Origin: Ophiura sarsii
Taxonomy: Eukaryota; Echinodermata; Ophiuroidea; Amphilepidida; Ophiuridae
Reading direction: 5' to 3'
Length of the DNA stretch: 64,000 nucleotides
NCBI GenBank assembly: GCA_035610835.1
Contig: CM069446.1
Coordinates: 5,830,075-5,894,074, forward strand
This document shows, one piece after another, positions 1-13,500 of this stretch. Position 1 is the stretch's first letter. Each line of letters opens with the position of its first letter. The position numbers and the translations under genes were made by a program. The notes under the pieces were generated by a model. The model was not told where the DNA came from and made no database searches. It saw only the letters and a program-made list of their open reading frames with translations.

Positions 1-80
1 GACGATCTGTTGGAAAAACATCTATATAGGCCTTATCATCAATGGTCGAGAAATTAGAGCCACAGGGTGTCTAAAACACG

Positions 81-305
81 TTAAAAGGTATATTTATGTG
101 ATCTTTTCCAGGGGGCGACATTCATGATTTTTTTAGAAAGTAGATTTTCTTGCAGATTTACATTTCTGATCATAAATCATAAATATATTCTGTGTTACAG
201 AGCGATACGATTCCTAATTACTAAAAATCATGGTTTTAGAGTGATTTTACTAGAGTGAAAAATAAGTTGTCGCGCAGACCTGACAGTTTATTTTCATTCT
301 TAGTA
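81..305. mobile_element. Half copy of a TTAA fold-back MITE (full copy at 42083-42458)
   Basis: TTAA at 81-84 is followed by a sequence matching the left arm of the 42 kb palindrome: TTATGTGATCTTTTCCAG, then CTTGCAGATTTACAT, then GAGCGATACGATTCC. The match stops just past the centre, so the second arm is lost. Confidence 0.75.
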
Positions 306-1399
306 TGTTACAAAATCCAATTTTATGATTTAAAAATATGTAATTTATTGCACGCTTTTCACCTCGTCTCAGCTTTGCACCAATGCTCACAAAAGTAGAA
401 CGTTTCGCTGGATTATATTTGTTTACGTTTCTGCCCAGAATGTACTAATTTGTCAGGGTTACAAAAGACTCACAAAATGTATAAATATGACAACAGTTCC
501 GGCTCGCCATTACTAATTTCACACAATGAAGAAGGGGTATCATAAATTTATTGGCAGTTCAGATGTAGACAGCCCCTTAAACATGTTAAGTATGTGACAA
601 GTTGATTTTTTTTTTCGGGGAGGGGGGGGGGGGGTTGTGTAAAAATCCACTGGTTAGCAGGGGGGTCATGTAATTTTCAGTTTCATTTCCATCATAAATA
701 ATGAACGGTCCCTTAGACCCGGATGTAAATCTAAAACCATTCAAAAATCGCCGAAAACGCATGTAAAATTCCCTTTATGACATGGAAATAGGATACAAAT
801 AATAGAAATAGCTACAATCGACTTTGCATAACAACATAAGTCTCATTAGTTGATATAAAACCACAAACTAGTGCTGAAATACTGTTTAATTAAGTTGTTT
901 ACCTAAAATCGTGACGATCACTGCGTCCTATTTCACCACGCGCGCGACTTTATGTATATATCGCGCGCGTCTTCCTTGATAAATGTGATGGTCCATATAT
1001 GGAGTGTTACATGTGTGTATGATGTCATGTCGGTGACTGGCTCTTATGCACAGTGGGGGGTATAGTGCCAAATCTGTAGGACTACTCCACGGGTTCGGTT
1101 CTCGGGTTGGTCGGTTCTCGGATGGGGAGAAATTTGTCTAGGATTATAGATAGAGTAGTCCTAGAGGTAGGACTAACTTCATACAACAGCAGCGGATGGA
1201 GGGGGCGGACGCCCCCCGTAAAATTTGACGATATACCTTTTTTGTGTACCACTTGACCTTTTTCAGAGGCATAGGTAGGTTCCGTGGGTACATTTGCGAC
1301 TTGAACCAAGGAGTTATTATATTAACTATGATGACTCCTTGCTTGTACCATGCGATATTTTTTGCCGGTTTTGGGACGACCCAAAAAATGGGATAATAT

Positions 1400-1712
1400 C
1401 AACCAAAATGTATGATGAAAGTATAGTTTCAACATTGGGATGTATGTACTAGACCACTAGTAACTCATATCCAGTATATTGGCATTGTAATAACACACTT
1501 AAAATCCAAGATGGCCACCAAAATGGCCGCTGTAAATTTAATAATAGTCTACATGAGTGTATGATAATCCAATCCATTTTTGGCGGCCATTTTGGTGGCC
1601 ATCTTGGTTTTAGGTGTGTTAACAAAGCAAAAGGTCTGGATATGAGTATATAGTGGTCTAATACATACATCCCACTATTAAAACTATACATTCACCATAC
1701 ATTTTGATGCTA
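1400..1712. mobile_element. Palindromic MITE
   Basis: Outer arms CAAAATGTATG (left) and CATACATTTTG (right), then GGGATGTATGTACTAGACC against the inverted match GGTCTAATACATACATCCC, and inner CCAAGATGGCCACC against GGTGGCCATCTTGG. The arms pair over about 130 bases with a short centre near 1545-1560. No coding capacity. Confidence 0.8.
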
Positions 1713-1887
1713 TATGTATGTCATTTTATGAGATTTGACCAGTTTGGGCGGCTATTTTGGACGCCATCTTGAATAACCCCTTAGCATACCAAAATTATCT
1801 GAGGGCATTTCTAAGCCGGGTTCTTTTCTTCAGATTTTATATTTGTTTGCCAAAATGAAATGAGTGTGCGAACGTTACCAAGGTACC

Positions 1888-1936
1888 AACGTGCCCAGTC
1901 GTGGTATTTTGGGGTATATGGTAGGGTTAGGGTTAA
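1888..1936. mobile_element. End fragment of a TTAACCCTAAC-type element
   Basis: GTGGTATTTTGGGG...GGTAGGGTTAGGGTTAA matches the right end of the complete element at 57412-57713. Only this end is present. Confidence 0.55.
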
Positions 1937-2460
1937 TCAACCACGTTATCCACCTCTTTTTTGCATGAACTGTGAGGGTGCTAGCATGACCTTTTATAGT
2001 CATGCCAGCAGGGACGGGACAAGATACCCAATTTTACTACAGTAGTGTATCGTCGTATGGTTACTTGATCAAGTGATCTTGTATGACGATTGCCGTGTAA
2101 TGTGTGATAAAACGACAATACTAAATGCTAAAATGAATACAAACAATAGATATTCAACGATAATGAACGTTAAAAAAACGTCTCGTGTAATATTCTTGTT
2201 ATGTAAGTGCACATCTTTAAAGGAGGTGTCCAGCAAGCAGAACTTTGTGCATTATATGTTAGAAAAATAATTATCGAGCCCAACTCGCGTAGATATATAG
2301 AACAAAGCATCATACTCATCATAAAACGAATAAAAACCACCATCTCTCAACATGCCATATTTAAAATATTTAAAAATTCGCCGTAATCGAAAGTCCCGGT
2401 ATCAATGACGTCATGATAAGTGGTGCTCAAAGTTGCGCAAATGCATTGTATAAAAGATAT

Positions 2461-3005
2461 CGGGACGTTAAAAGTAACACCAAGGGTGTTAATTTTAACA
2501 CCGAGAAAGTGTTCTGAGAGGACCGCACCCGCGAGTGTTGATTTACACCAGTCTTTGGTGTTAATCAATTAACACCCATCATGGTATTAGTTATATAACA
2601 CCCTAACGGGTGTTAATTTAACACCTTCTTAGAGTTCTGAGAGGACCACACCCAAGTGCTTGCAAATAAAATATTTCTCTGTTCAACAGTGTAAATTTAT
2701 TAAAACTTGAAAGTTATTGTGAATTAATGTTCTTACTTGCCATTTAATTATGAAATGGTGCATGTTACAGCCCGAATCATTATATGAAATGTATAAATAT
2801 ATAATTCAAAGTGTTACGAAACCAATATAACCAACCTCAGTGCGCATGTGTGGAATAATGTCACCCATGGGAGTTATTCGTACACCAGGTTTAACACCAG
2901 TAACTCAACTCCATGTGCAATGCTACATTTTTAAAACTCAAGTTTTTGCAGTGACACCAAGTGGCGTTAATTTAACACCAAGACGCTTAAAACCAACAGT
3001 AAGTG
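2461..3005. repeat. AT-rich repeat built on palindromic GGTGTTAA/TTAACACC motifs
   Basis: GGTGTTAATTTTAACACC (about 2478), GGTGTTAATTTAACACC (about 2609) and further AACACC half units to about 2990, with GTTCTGAGAGGACC twice (about 2510 and 2634). It looks like a degenerate inverted-repeat element. Confidence 0.6.
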
Positions 3006-3226
3006 TTGCAGTGTGTACCTATATTTTATACCGTGAATAAATAAATAAGTAAATAAAATTTCTTCAAGGTCAACTTTTTTTAAATCTACTTCGACAGGCT
3101 TATTAAATTTAATTCAACATTCTTTCCAGTCAAAATATTGCGCCTATTCTTAATCTTAGATTAAACGAGTCGAATTGGAGCAGCTCAGACATCCCCGTGG
3201 TGGGTACGCATCACGTGGTGTCGCTA

Positions 3227-3356
3227 CTAGGATACCTCGTCATTTGGCAAGGTGGTATATTCGGGAGTATTGTTTATGTCTACAGTAATATTAGATCCAG
3301 TACCATGTCCATTATTCTTTGCACTTCTTTGAGATGATCGAATCATCCACTTCGGT
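3227..3356 (-). CDS. Gene A exon 10: C-terminal tail
   Basis: Residues 533-575 and TAG. Hydrophilic cytoplasmic tail starting KPKWMIR, with Asn/Thr-rich sequence and ending DEVS, a possible PDZ-type end though not a strict class I motif. An ATTAAA-type signal on the minus strand lies near 3105 in the presumed 3' UTR. Confidence 0.88.
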
Positions 3357-4510
3357 CTAAAAGAAAAGGGAAAGATTAAAAGAAAGAAAGCATTTTAAAT
3401 AAAACATTAGGATAAAAGTAAACGGGGATAGACTCTGCTCGATAGTAATGTGAAGTTAAAACTTCATATTAATATCGAGCAGAGTGCGCCTATGGTTCAT
3501 TATCGTTAGTAACGTTCATCTGAAAATCTGGGAAATAAGTGAATTCAAGCAAAACGCCCATGTAAACTCTCTTATATCAAATATACGGCCTTAATAAAAT
3601 TTTAAAAAATTAAAAAATCATAATGTTAAAATGAATTAGTTGCGATGACTATAATTATTCATATTCTGACATTTTGAATAGTGGAAAACTAAAACCAAGT
3701 ATTTAAAAATTGTCATCTGAATGTTGACATCACACTGACACATTAGGTCGATATTATTGCAAGGTGCAATGTGTAACTCACTTTCCAAAGTTCTCGCCAT
3801 CTTCCATCGTTTCCGGAAGGTTATGACCTCTTGTTTCCGGAAGCAGAAGCGCCAAAAGCCCAGCAGATATTGCACAAATCCCAAATATGATGAAAGGCAA
3901 TGGTTTCCATGTACTTTCCACCAGGAATAATAATGGTGATATCATCCCGCCAATACGAGACGCAGCAGACGATATACCGATACCTGCAGAACTAAATAAT
4001 CGACAAAGGGACTTTTGTATTATATAGGACTAGATACAGTGGCACAACCATATATTTATCAACCATGTTCTGAATGACAAGAAACCGTAACCAAAATGCG
4101 ATTACATTCCGAAAACTTGTAATCTTAAAGTAATTTTGAAACCGAGACTTATCCCAAACTAACCACTCAGTATTGAACAAAAATAGTGAATCTTCCATTT
4201 TGTTAGACATCTTTCATCTTGTCGGAAAGTGTATTGATGTTTTATTTGGACGATGTTTATTTTATCTTCGCATAGACAGGCCCGTAACTAGGGGGCGGGG
4301 TTGGCGGACGCCCCCCCCCCCCACCCCCCCAATCTGAAAAAAGTCTTATTTTTGTACCAATGTACCTTTTTTTTACCATTTTTTTTGTACCAATGTACCT
4401 TTTTTTTGTACCAATGTACCTTTTTTTGTACCGATGTACCTTTTTTGTACCAATGTACTTTTTTTGTACCAATGTACCTTTTTTGGGCCGTTTTGGACTA
4501 AAACATGTCC

Positions 4511-4559
<49 letters not shown>

Positions 4560-7500
4560 CTCTAAAATTGTCTGAGATGACTAAAAAAAATGGGGCTACC
4601 TTTTACGATTTTTTTGGCTACCAATTTACCTTTTCCAGAAAATACGCCCCCCCCCCTAAAAAATCCTGCTTACGGGCCTGCGCATAGATACAGAGAAGAA
4701 TGTTCCAGTGATGAACTTCCCGATCATGCCTGAGCATACATAGCACCAGGTATTGTTAAACATTTTGTATTTCAATATGAACTCAATCTCTTCAAGTTTA
4801 GAGTAGCTGGATCATGACAGTTCGACATTCTAGTTCTTCGTGAAGAAGGATCGTCTTGATGTAAATGTCAACAAACCAAGAAAACTATGACTGCCTCCTG
4901 TGTTAGCTGAGAATACTAATCCAAAAGTGTTTTAAAACTGCCACACATTCCACGTTTAAGCTGTATACATGCTAAGGGATGGCATCCAGATTCGTACGGA
5001 TTGAAAACCATAGATCAGAGAGGGTAAACGCACTGGCTGTCCGTTCACGGGAGTTGTTCAATGCGTTCGCTAAGCATGGCTAAACACGTATTGGTTGGTC
5101 ATTATTTAACCGCGTTCCGTCTATCTACACAAAACTGTCCGATTATCCCAGCGCGTTTACCCTCTCCGATCTACGGTTTTCAATCCGTACGAATCTGGAT
5201 GCCATCCCTTATCCCCAGTTCCAGACATTTGATGACTGAACTCATTGAAATCTCTGACGAGTCTGTGAGTAACACCATGAAACACACATCTTTCAACTTA
5301 CCGGACTGGTGTGGGGTATAGTTCAGCCGTAAATACATAGACGATTGAGAAAGATGCTGCACTAGCAAACTTGCCTAACATGGCAATGCATGTTACTGCT
5401 ATACCAGGTTCTAAAAGAAATGAAAAAGGCCAATAGGTAAGAATTAATATTACAACATAATAATCACGGAATGATAGTATATAGCACAAACAAACAAACA
5501 CGGATACAGCTAATATATACATGTATTTACTCTGAACGTTTACAGAATGTTTCAATGTTTTAACTTGTACCCTCTTAAACATCTGGGTCGGGGTCGCGAC
5601 GCACTTTTTGTGGGGTCGCGGACTAGCATAATTCAACAAAAAATAAAATGCTATTACAGTATAATGTTGTATCATAGTAACACATGTGACTTTGTTCTGT
5701 GAGGGGTCGCACTCTGCTCCTGGTTTTTGGAATGGGGTCACCACCAGGAAAAGGTTGGGAACCACTGCTTTAAAAGATGTTTTATCCTCTGGATTATTCG
5801 TGTAACGTTACATTCATTACGCCATTTTCCCTTCCGACGTCTTTACTATGCAATTTTCGCCGTGCAATAGTACCCTTTTGCCGTGCAATAGTACCATAAT
5901 TATTACCGTGCAATAGTATACAAATAATGAATGTTTATGAGTGCAATGGTATGAATATTTTCATGAGGTGAAAGATGAAATGTTCCATTCAACGAAGCGA
6001 AGCTGAGTTGAATGGAACATTTCATCTTTCACCGAATGAAAATATTCATACCATTGCTCGAATGAAAACATTCATTATTTGTTTTATATAACAGTTAACA
6101 CATTCGGTAGGTTATTTGTCCAAAAAAACCGGAAGCTGACAGGCCTACGCTACTGACTGAGTAGGCCTAAGCATATTTTGATTTAAAATTGATCATTTTA
6201 ATTCGCCTAGTTGGAAGCTTGCGTTCTCACTTACAATATTTGTCTCATGTACAGCTAACATTAGTCCCATCAATACAAGAAGGCAATTATAATCCAAGAT
6301 ATGCAGGCAGCAGAACAAAACATAGGGCCTAGGCCTTCCAGCGGCTACGCTACGGCAGTTTCACCGGAAGATTGGTTGTTGGGAGACGTTGCGCTACACA
6401 CAGGCTGGCCATAAAAAGAAACGCATCGTAATCGTGGCGCGGTTCAATATTATCGCGTGTACAGTGACTGTTGCCTTGAGCTGAAAACACGAGGCGTGCA
6501 ATAGTACAAAACGTATGGAACCAAATTGCACGGCAAATGGAACCACATTGCACGATTAATGACGTATGATGTAAAATCAATGAAATGGGACAAATATTTC
6601 ATGTCATGTGACATACAATCCACTAATCAAATGACAAGGAAATTTCCAACTGTTATATAATACCATATTATTGCTATGCAATATTATTAGTTATCCCCTG
6701 TTTCATAACGCAATACGGGAAGATACCAATGGTGTAATGTAGGCATTAATATGACAAGAAAAAAGTCAATCATTATCTTGGGGTCAAACGTCAACAAAGG
6801 GTCACTATAGGTAAAAATGTCAATTTTCACTCAAGTCACTCAAAAAACTACTATTTCAGGAGGAAATGACTGATGATTGTCAGAATTGGTCAAAAGATTC
6901 CTTGGATCGATATTCATATAAGTTGCTCCGCGATTAAAAGTGACATGTCATATGGGGTCACTAGAAGTCATTGACCTAAACAGGAGTAAAATGTAAGACA
7001 TGCTCCGATTTTGACCGGATTTGTTTCATCTTGTAGGCATTGATAAGACAAGAAAAAAATCAAACATTTTCTTGGGGTCAAAGGTCAACATGGGTCACTA
7101 GGGGTCAAAACGTCAATTTTTAATTCACTCACTCAAAATGCTACTTTGACTTTGCTGGTACTGCCAGATAAGGTAAACCTACATTATGCTACTCTGACTT
7201 GACTTTCACTCCTTGTACTCAAAATGGTACTTGGCAAGAGGAAATAGCCGATGATTGTCAAAATTGGTTATTAGGTTCCATACGGAAAAGAGTATACTGT
7301 CATCATCAGGTCAAAGGTCAATATCCGCGACTAATATCCGTGATCTACGATCACAAATGATCTCTTGTTGGTATTGCGTAGTAGCTTCTGATTGGATTAA
7401 TCAAGTTTGAAATTGATCCATTATCATTTGAGGGGTTAAAACCATAAGATTTTTTTTAAGGGTTGGCATTGGTTGATGGGTATATGGTCATTGGTGTTTG

Positions 7501-10500
7501 GTTATGGAAGGGAGGTAAGAGATGGAGTTAAGGGATGGAGGATTGACATATATGATCTTTTGGTGGTTCCCGGTGTCATTTTGGTTGTTCTCAGTGTCAT
7601 AGGTTCCGAGTGGTTTAAGCGGTCAAGCACTGTAAAATACAATTTATCCAAAACCTGCCAATTTTCTGGATAACAACAATTATTGATGTGCATGATTAAA
7701 CCAACGTATTTCTACGAACATATAATGACAAACGAGTATAGAATGTGAATGAAATTGTCACGCAATAGCCAAATATCAACATTTTAAAGTTCGCGCACAC
7801 GTGAGTCTGTGAGTCACATAGTAAAATACGATGAAATTATATCTCTGAAAATCTCACGAAATCTGACTAAAATTGGATGCATCCTTGAATATAAACTACA
7901 CTCGGTTTGTACTTTGATTGAAATTAATTTTGTTGATGATACACCCAGATAAAATTAGTGAAAGTATACACCATTTAATACCTGGTATCCTTTACTTTTA
8001 ATGTTAATTCAGAAGATGACGGGTCAAAGGTTAAACCTGTCATCCCCGAGCTGTCATCTAATTACGGACTAGGGTTTTGTTTTAATGTATAATTCAGGTA
8101 ATGCCGGACACGGGCGTATTCACGAATATTCAGGTTAAAATATGCGAACGATGTTACGTGATCAAGTGAATGGGACGAACGCTTAACAACGAATTAAATT
8201 CAAAAAATGATACTGACACTGGCGTTGGTTATCCAATCCAGCGGTTTTAGGACAAATGTAATTTAGTTCAAACGTGTGATGAATTTTATGGGGTCATATA
8301 ATCAAAATCCATTGTTACATTGAAACCATCACACTTGTGACACTGCGTTCACACGTCGTATAAATATATTGCCGTTGTAGGAACAGCTGACTACAACGCA
8401 ATAAACAATATATCGCCGTTGTAGGGACAAAACAACTATAATCGAGTAGTTGCTAAATGCCTGGCTATGTACAGCATTTGTATCTTATAAGTACCCATCG
8501 ATGCCCAAAGTTCAATAATTTTTGTCATCATCAAAATCGATGGGATTAGGTCCGTTGTTTTTACATCATCTTTGTCATACTGTACTTTTTTATTAGAATC
8601 TTAGATCATGAACATCGGATTTATCAAACTCAAGATACACTCCATTATGTAAAACATGGTGATTTTACCTTTTAACAAAGTGCTAAAAAATGTGTAATAG
8701 CACACATTATATTACAGCTTGTTCGAAAGAAATTTGTGTATTCTCATAATCTCTTGTCTACTCAATATAATCTTGTGTGCCTTTATGTTGTAACTGTTAT
8801 TAAGGCATGTTCAGACGGGCATAAGTGATCGGCGTAAATTTAGACCCTGCAGCAATCAAACTTCCACAAATATTTCCTCTACTCCGGACAGTTGTCCACA
8901 CGGTACTAAATACAACGTTACTCCGAATTTTTTCCGACAAAGTTAACACGACCATCGCAGGGGGCTTAGGAGTAAATATCGGTAAATATCGGAGTTCTGA
9001 TTATTTCGAATCCCGTTTTCGGCAGCCTGGTGCTAAGCATTGGTTTCCAGTTTACAATACGATTTATTCCGTTATTTCCAAATTGTCGGTTCCTTTATTC
9101 GATTATTTCAGCTAGGTTTATTTATCGCTCGCTTGTAAACATGAATTCAAGATCGAAATTTCTTTTTTTGTTACTAATTATTCGCCTCTTTTCGGATGGT
9201 GGTATACAAGATTTAATGCCTTTGCTGATAGCAACAGCGGTATTTTATCAAGGCAGACGATCTGATAGGGATGCAGCATCGGATGCGTTTTTGGCATTGT
9301 CACATCATTGGTGAAGGATTACGCCAGAGATCGTGTTAAGTGCATCCACACGGGCGTGCTACTCCGAACTGCAGCTCGTGTTAGGCGCGTTACTCCTAAG
9401 AAATCTCAGGATTAAATCGGGTCGGAGTAAGGTCGGATTAGTTAACACGGATGCCGTCCACACGGTCACTACTCCGACCTTTAACACCAATCGTTAATCC
9501 GACCTGAATCCGACCTTACTCCATACGAATTTACGCCTGTCTGAACGCAGCTTTAGTTATGGGTGTTAAAATCAATGAAATTCTTCTCCTTAATTCAATT
9601 TAACGGGTAAAAGAAGTTTGTCACACTTGAGTGACCCCATGCACTGTTTTATTTGACAAGTGTTTAGGGACTTCTAAATGAAGTGGTATTCGGTGAACCA
9701 CCAGTGACTTAGATTTCATTTGTGAGGTTAAACACGCTGGGACTATATTATTTTTACCAAGTTTGTAGGAAATTGCATCCCCCATATGAAAAAGAAGTCT
9801 AAGCCACTGCTAATTACCAATGACATTGACCACGTCTTTACCTGTTTAAATGTCCCTCAAGTTTAGCCTCAAAACTAGCTCATTATAGAAACAAAGCTTG
9901 GGGTCGCTCATGCGTGACGATTCATTTTAACCCTCAAATTGAATCAAAATGAAGAAGTATATATTAATGATTTGAACAACAATATAATACAACAGCAGTT
10001 GAAAATAGAAAGGAACCAAAGATATTAGCAGACAAGAGATTAAGAGAATGTATTAGTTTCTTTTAAACAAGCTGTTTAAAAACACATATTTTTGCACTTT
10101 GCCAAAAAGGTGATATCACCATGTCTTACACAATGGAGTGTAACTTCATTAACCCTAACACTTTTGAAGGATTTTCCAACGAAAATTTTTTCAAGCAAAA
10201 AAAACACACACAACAAGAGGTGCCACGCCCCGGGGTTTGAACCTACGACCTCTCGGTTACAAGTCGAACGCTCTACCAAGTGAGCCACGGGGGGAGCTAT
10301 GCTGGGCGAGTGTATTCGCCCAGCTATGTAGCCCGGGGCCATTATTTCACACAAAAACCTCAGCGCCAGGTGGAACCGACAGGCTGGGAAATGGGATTTC
10401 ATGGGGTGCGGGGCTGTAAGGGTTAAAGCAAGTCAGATATTCATGATCTAAAATTCTAATAAAAGGGTACAGTATAGCAAATATAATATAAAAACAACAG

Positions 10501-13500
10501 ATCTAATCTCATTGATTTTGATGATTAAAATATGTATTGAACTTTGGGCATCGATGGGTACTAATCATTTTGGGACAGCCTGTACTAAGTGATAAGGTAC
10601 CATATTGCCACACAATATCACCTGGCGTCGGGCAAAAGTGTAGTGAGAACAACACGTAATACACTATTATTTATTACGATAATACTGCCATGACCTTTAT
10701 ACAAACGCCTTTGTAAAACTCAGAATCAATGCAACATTGCAGTTAATATCTGATTTGTAAATCATTGTTTAAGTTATAAGGAAACAGTGATTTTATTTTA
10801 ATAGCGAATATGAAAGGAACCTCACATTTTACGTCAACATATTTTATCTTATTTTATCAATGTACTAATACAATGTACTAATACAAACATAGTTGTTTGT
10901 GTGGTTTGGTTTTTTTACTTTACGCTAATCAATATTTTTATGATTGTGTAGCGTGTATTATCTTAACACTTTCCACGCGGCAGGCGTCTGCAGACGAGTT
11001 TCCAAAATTTCACGAAATGTTTAAAAGATGTCAATTTCTTATAATTTCCTTAACATATTTGGAATCATCATGAAAAATGCATTAAAATAAGTACAAACAT
11101 GCATAGTATTGGTCCAATAGTCCTTGAGATAGACCCTGAAAGTTGGGAAAGGTTTCTGACAATTCTGTTTTGTATGGTAAAACCATAAATACTGGAGTGG
11201 TAAACTAAGAGCCGCGTGGAAAGTGTTAAATTTAATTAATGATGAACCTACCAAGAAACCCAGTGACGAAACACGACCCTCCTGCAACCAATAACGTCCC
11301 GGCTAAATTCAGTTTACGACCTCCAAAGTGCTGACAAGCCCAGAGTGCATACAAATAGGCGGGAATTTCCACGAGACCTGACAAGAAAAACGCCAAGTAT
11401 CCATTGGTTCCTAAGTTTGGAATGTTGAGAGAGATACCATAGTACACCAGACTGTTAACGCACCTGTGGGATACAAAGATAATGCAGATTTAAGACATGT
11501 ATTAAAAAAAATTGAAGGGGAATAAAAGTATATAAACGAGAAGATCTCTGCTTCTCATAAACAGAAATGTGTAGGGTACATGGAAAAAAGTATCGCACCA
11601 CTTGTTGAAAAGTGCAAATGTTGCCTCGAATTTTGCCACCATGGTGTGATATTAAGGATCATTTGTTTGCGAAAACTGTCCAGCAAAATGTTATGCAATA
11701 AAAGGGCCACATTTGAGTTTGTGACGTAATCGATGTAATGTTTTTCAAGGCCAATGGGAAAATACATAAAACAAGTTTGGATATAACGCGATATTGAGAG
11801 GCCCAATGATTAATCTCTATAGTTGTAATCCCTGGTAACACATTCCAGCCTTCCAAGGTCAAAGGTCATCTGGGGTCAAATTTCAAAAGTTGCCCGATTG
11901 TCCTCAAATATGAAAAAACACCCTTTTTCGTACACCCAACGGTTATGGGGTCAAAGGTCAAAATAAGTCAAATTTTAAATAAGTTCAAATGACAAAAACA
12001 ATATTGCGGAAGTGTTGACCGAGGTCAAATAATAATACAAAAATCAACGGTGACCTCATCGTATATACTGAATTTATGAGCAACAAAAAAATGGCATGTT
12101 TGGACTCATTCACTGCATTGTAGCCTATAATGTCTAAATGGAACATTTCTTGCACCAAATATAGAACTAATATAATGACTATTTTAAGTTTTCAAAGTCT
12201 ATTCAATATCGAGTTATACCCAAATTTGTTTTATGCATGTTTTTGGACAAAAGCATGCATTTTCCCCTTGGCCTTGAAAAACATTACATCGATTACGTCA
12301 CAAACTAAAATGTGGCCCTTTTATTGCATAGCATTTTGTAGGACAGCTTACGCAAACAAATGATCCTTAATATCACACCATGGTGGCAAAATTCGAGGCC
12401 ACATTTGCACTTTTCAACAAACAAAAAGTGGTGCGATACTTTTTTCCATGTGTATAATAGTAGACCTATGTTCTTCTCGAAATAACTTCCGCTTTAGGCG
12501 ACGAAAAAACACCCTGTTTTACGGGCCCATCGCGACCCACTTTTTGCGGGTTTTTTTTTTAAAAAACAATTAATAAATTTTTCTCAAATCAGACGTTTTC
12601 TGGCCGAAAATCTGTTACAACATTTTTTTATTTTTTTTTTTAAAGTTTAAAACAATTCCCGAATTTTGCAGATTTTGGTGACATTTTAGGTTAACAAAAT
12701 TAAAAGAACCGCCCGACCGACCCTACTTGACAGGTCCGTTCGCCCGTAAAACAAGTGGGGGTTTCGTCGTCTTATAGCATTAACTTGTGCGGGTCAATAC
12801 TCTTTGTTCATGTAATATTGACAAGAAATCTCGTAATGTATAGGCCTATTTCATGTCACTTGATCCACTTGAAACCAATCATCTGAAAAACAATTAATCA
12901 TGCGAATAGGACGCCATCAGGGAGCCCGATACTCTCCTTGCCGATTCACAGTCTGTGTTGACGTCTACTTGTTAATTTTTTTGGTTGCAGACAAGCCAGG
13001 AAATTGTAATTTCATTGATATTAGATTCCCTTAGTAAACCCAACCACCACATGTTGTCAATGGCGGGAATTCTTCAAAGAACAACTCCTATACCATTTTA
13101 AGCAGACAACCGGCGGTCCCGTAGGGCAACAGGTATCGTATGTGGCAAAGAAATTGTACAATTCAAAAATTCTGGAATCGATTTCCCTTTTCAACGGGGT
13201 TTAGAAAATTCATTAAGACAAATCTGGGATTAAACTGCCATCTTGTCGGATAATAACTGTGTTTAAGATTATCAGAGACAAGACACACCTGCAGCGATTA
13301 CATAATTATGGAATAGAAACTTCCAAAACCCCAATTCTCTTGACCTTTAAAATAGTTTGTCGCAACTAGTCTAGGTGGCGCGCTATCATTTCCAAATAGT
13401 TGGGGGCCAAGGGATTTTTTGGTTCACATTCTTTAAAAAGTACCAAATTGGACCCATATGTTGCTCATACCATACTCTTTTGATTTTTGATGGATGCCAA

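Noticed and set aside
1923..1936. Telomeric repeat or chromosome end
   Set aside because: TTAGGGTTA occurs only once or twice and marks the end of a dispersed element.
3636..3884. 82-codon minus-strand frame as a separate small gene
   Set aside because: It reads gene A exon 9 in the wrong frame.
5298..5765. 155-codon minus-strand frame as one exon
   Set aside because: Only 5302-5410 is supported as coding, by splice sites and by the gene B counterpart; the rest is intron with a hAT-like fragment.
10226..10294. Functional tRNA-Thr gene
   Set aside because: Box A and box B are good but the acceptor and T stems do not pair; treated as a SINE-type unit.
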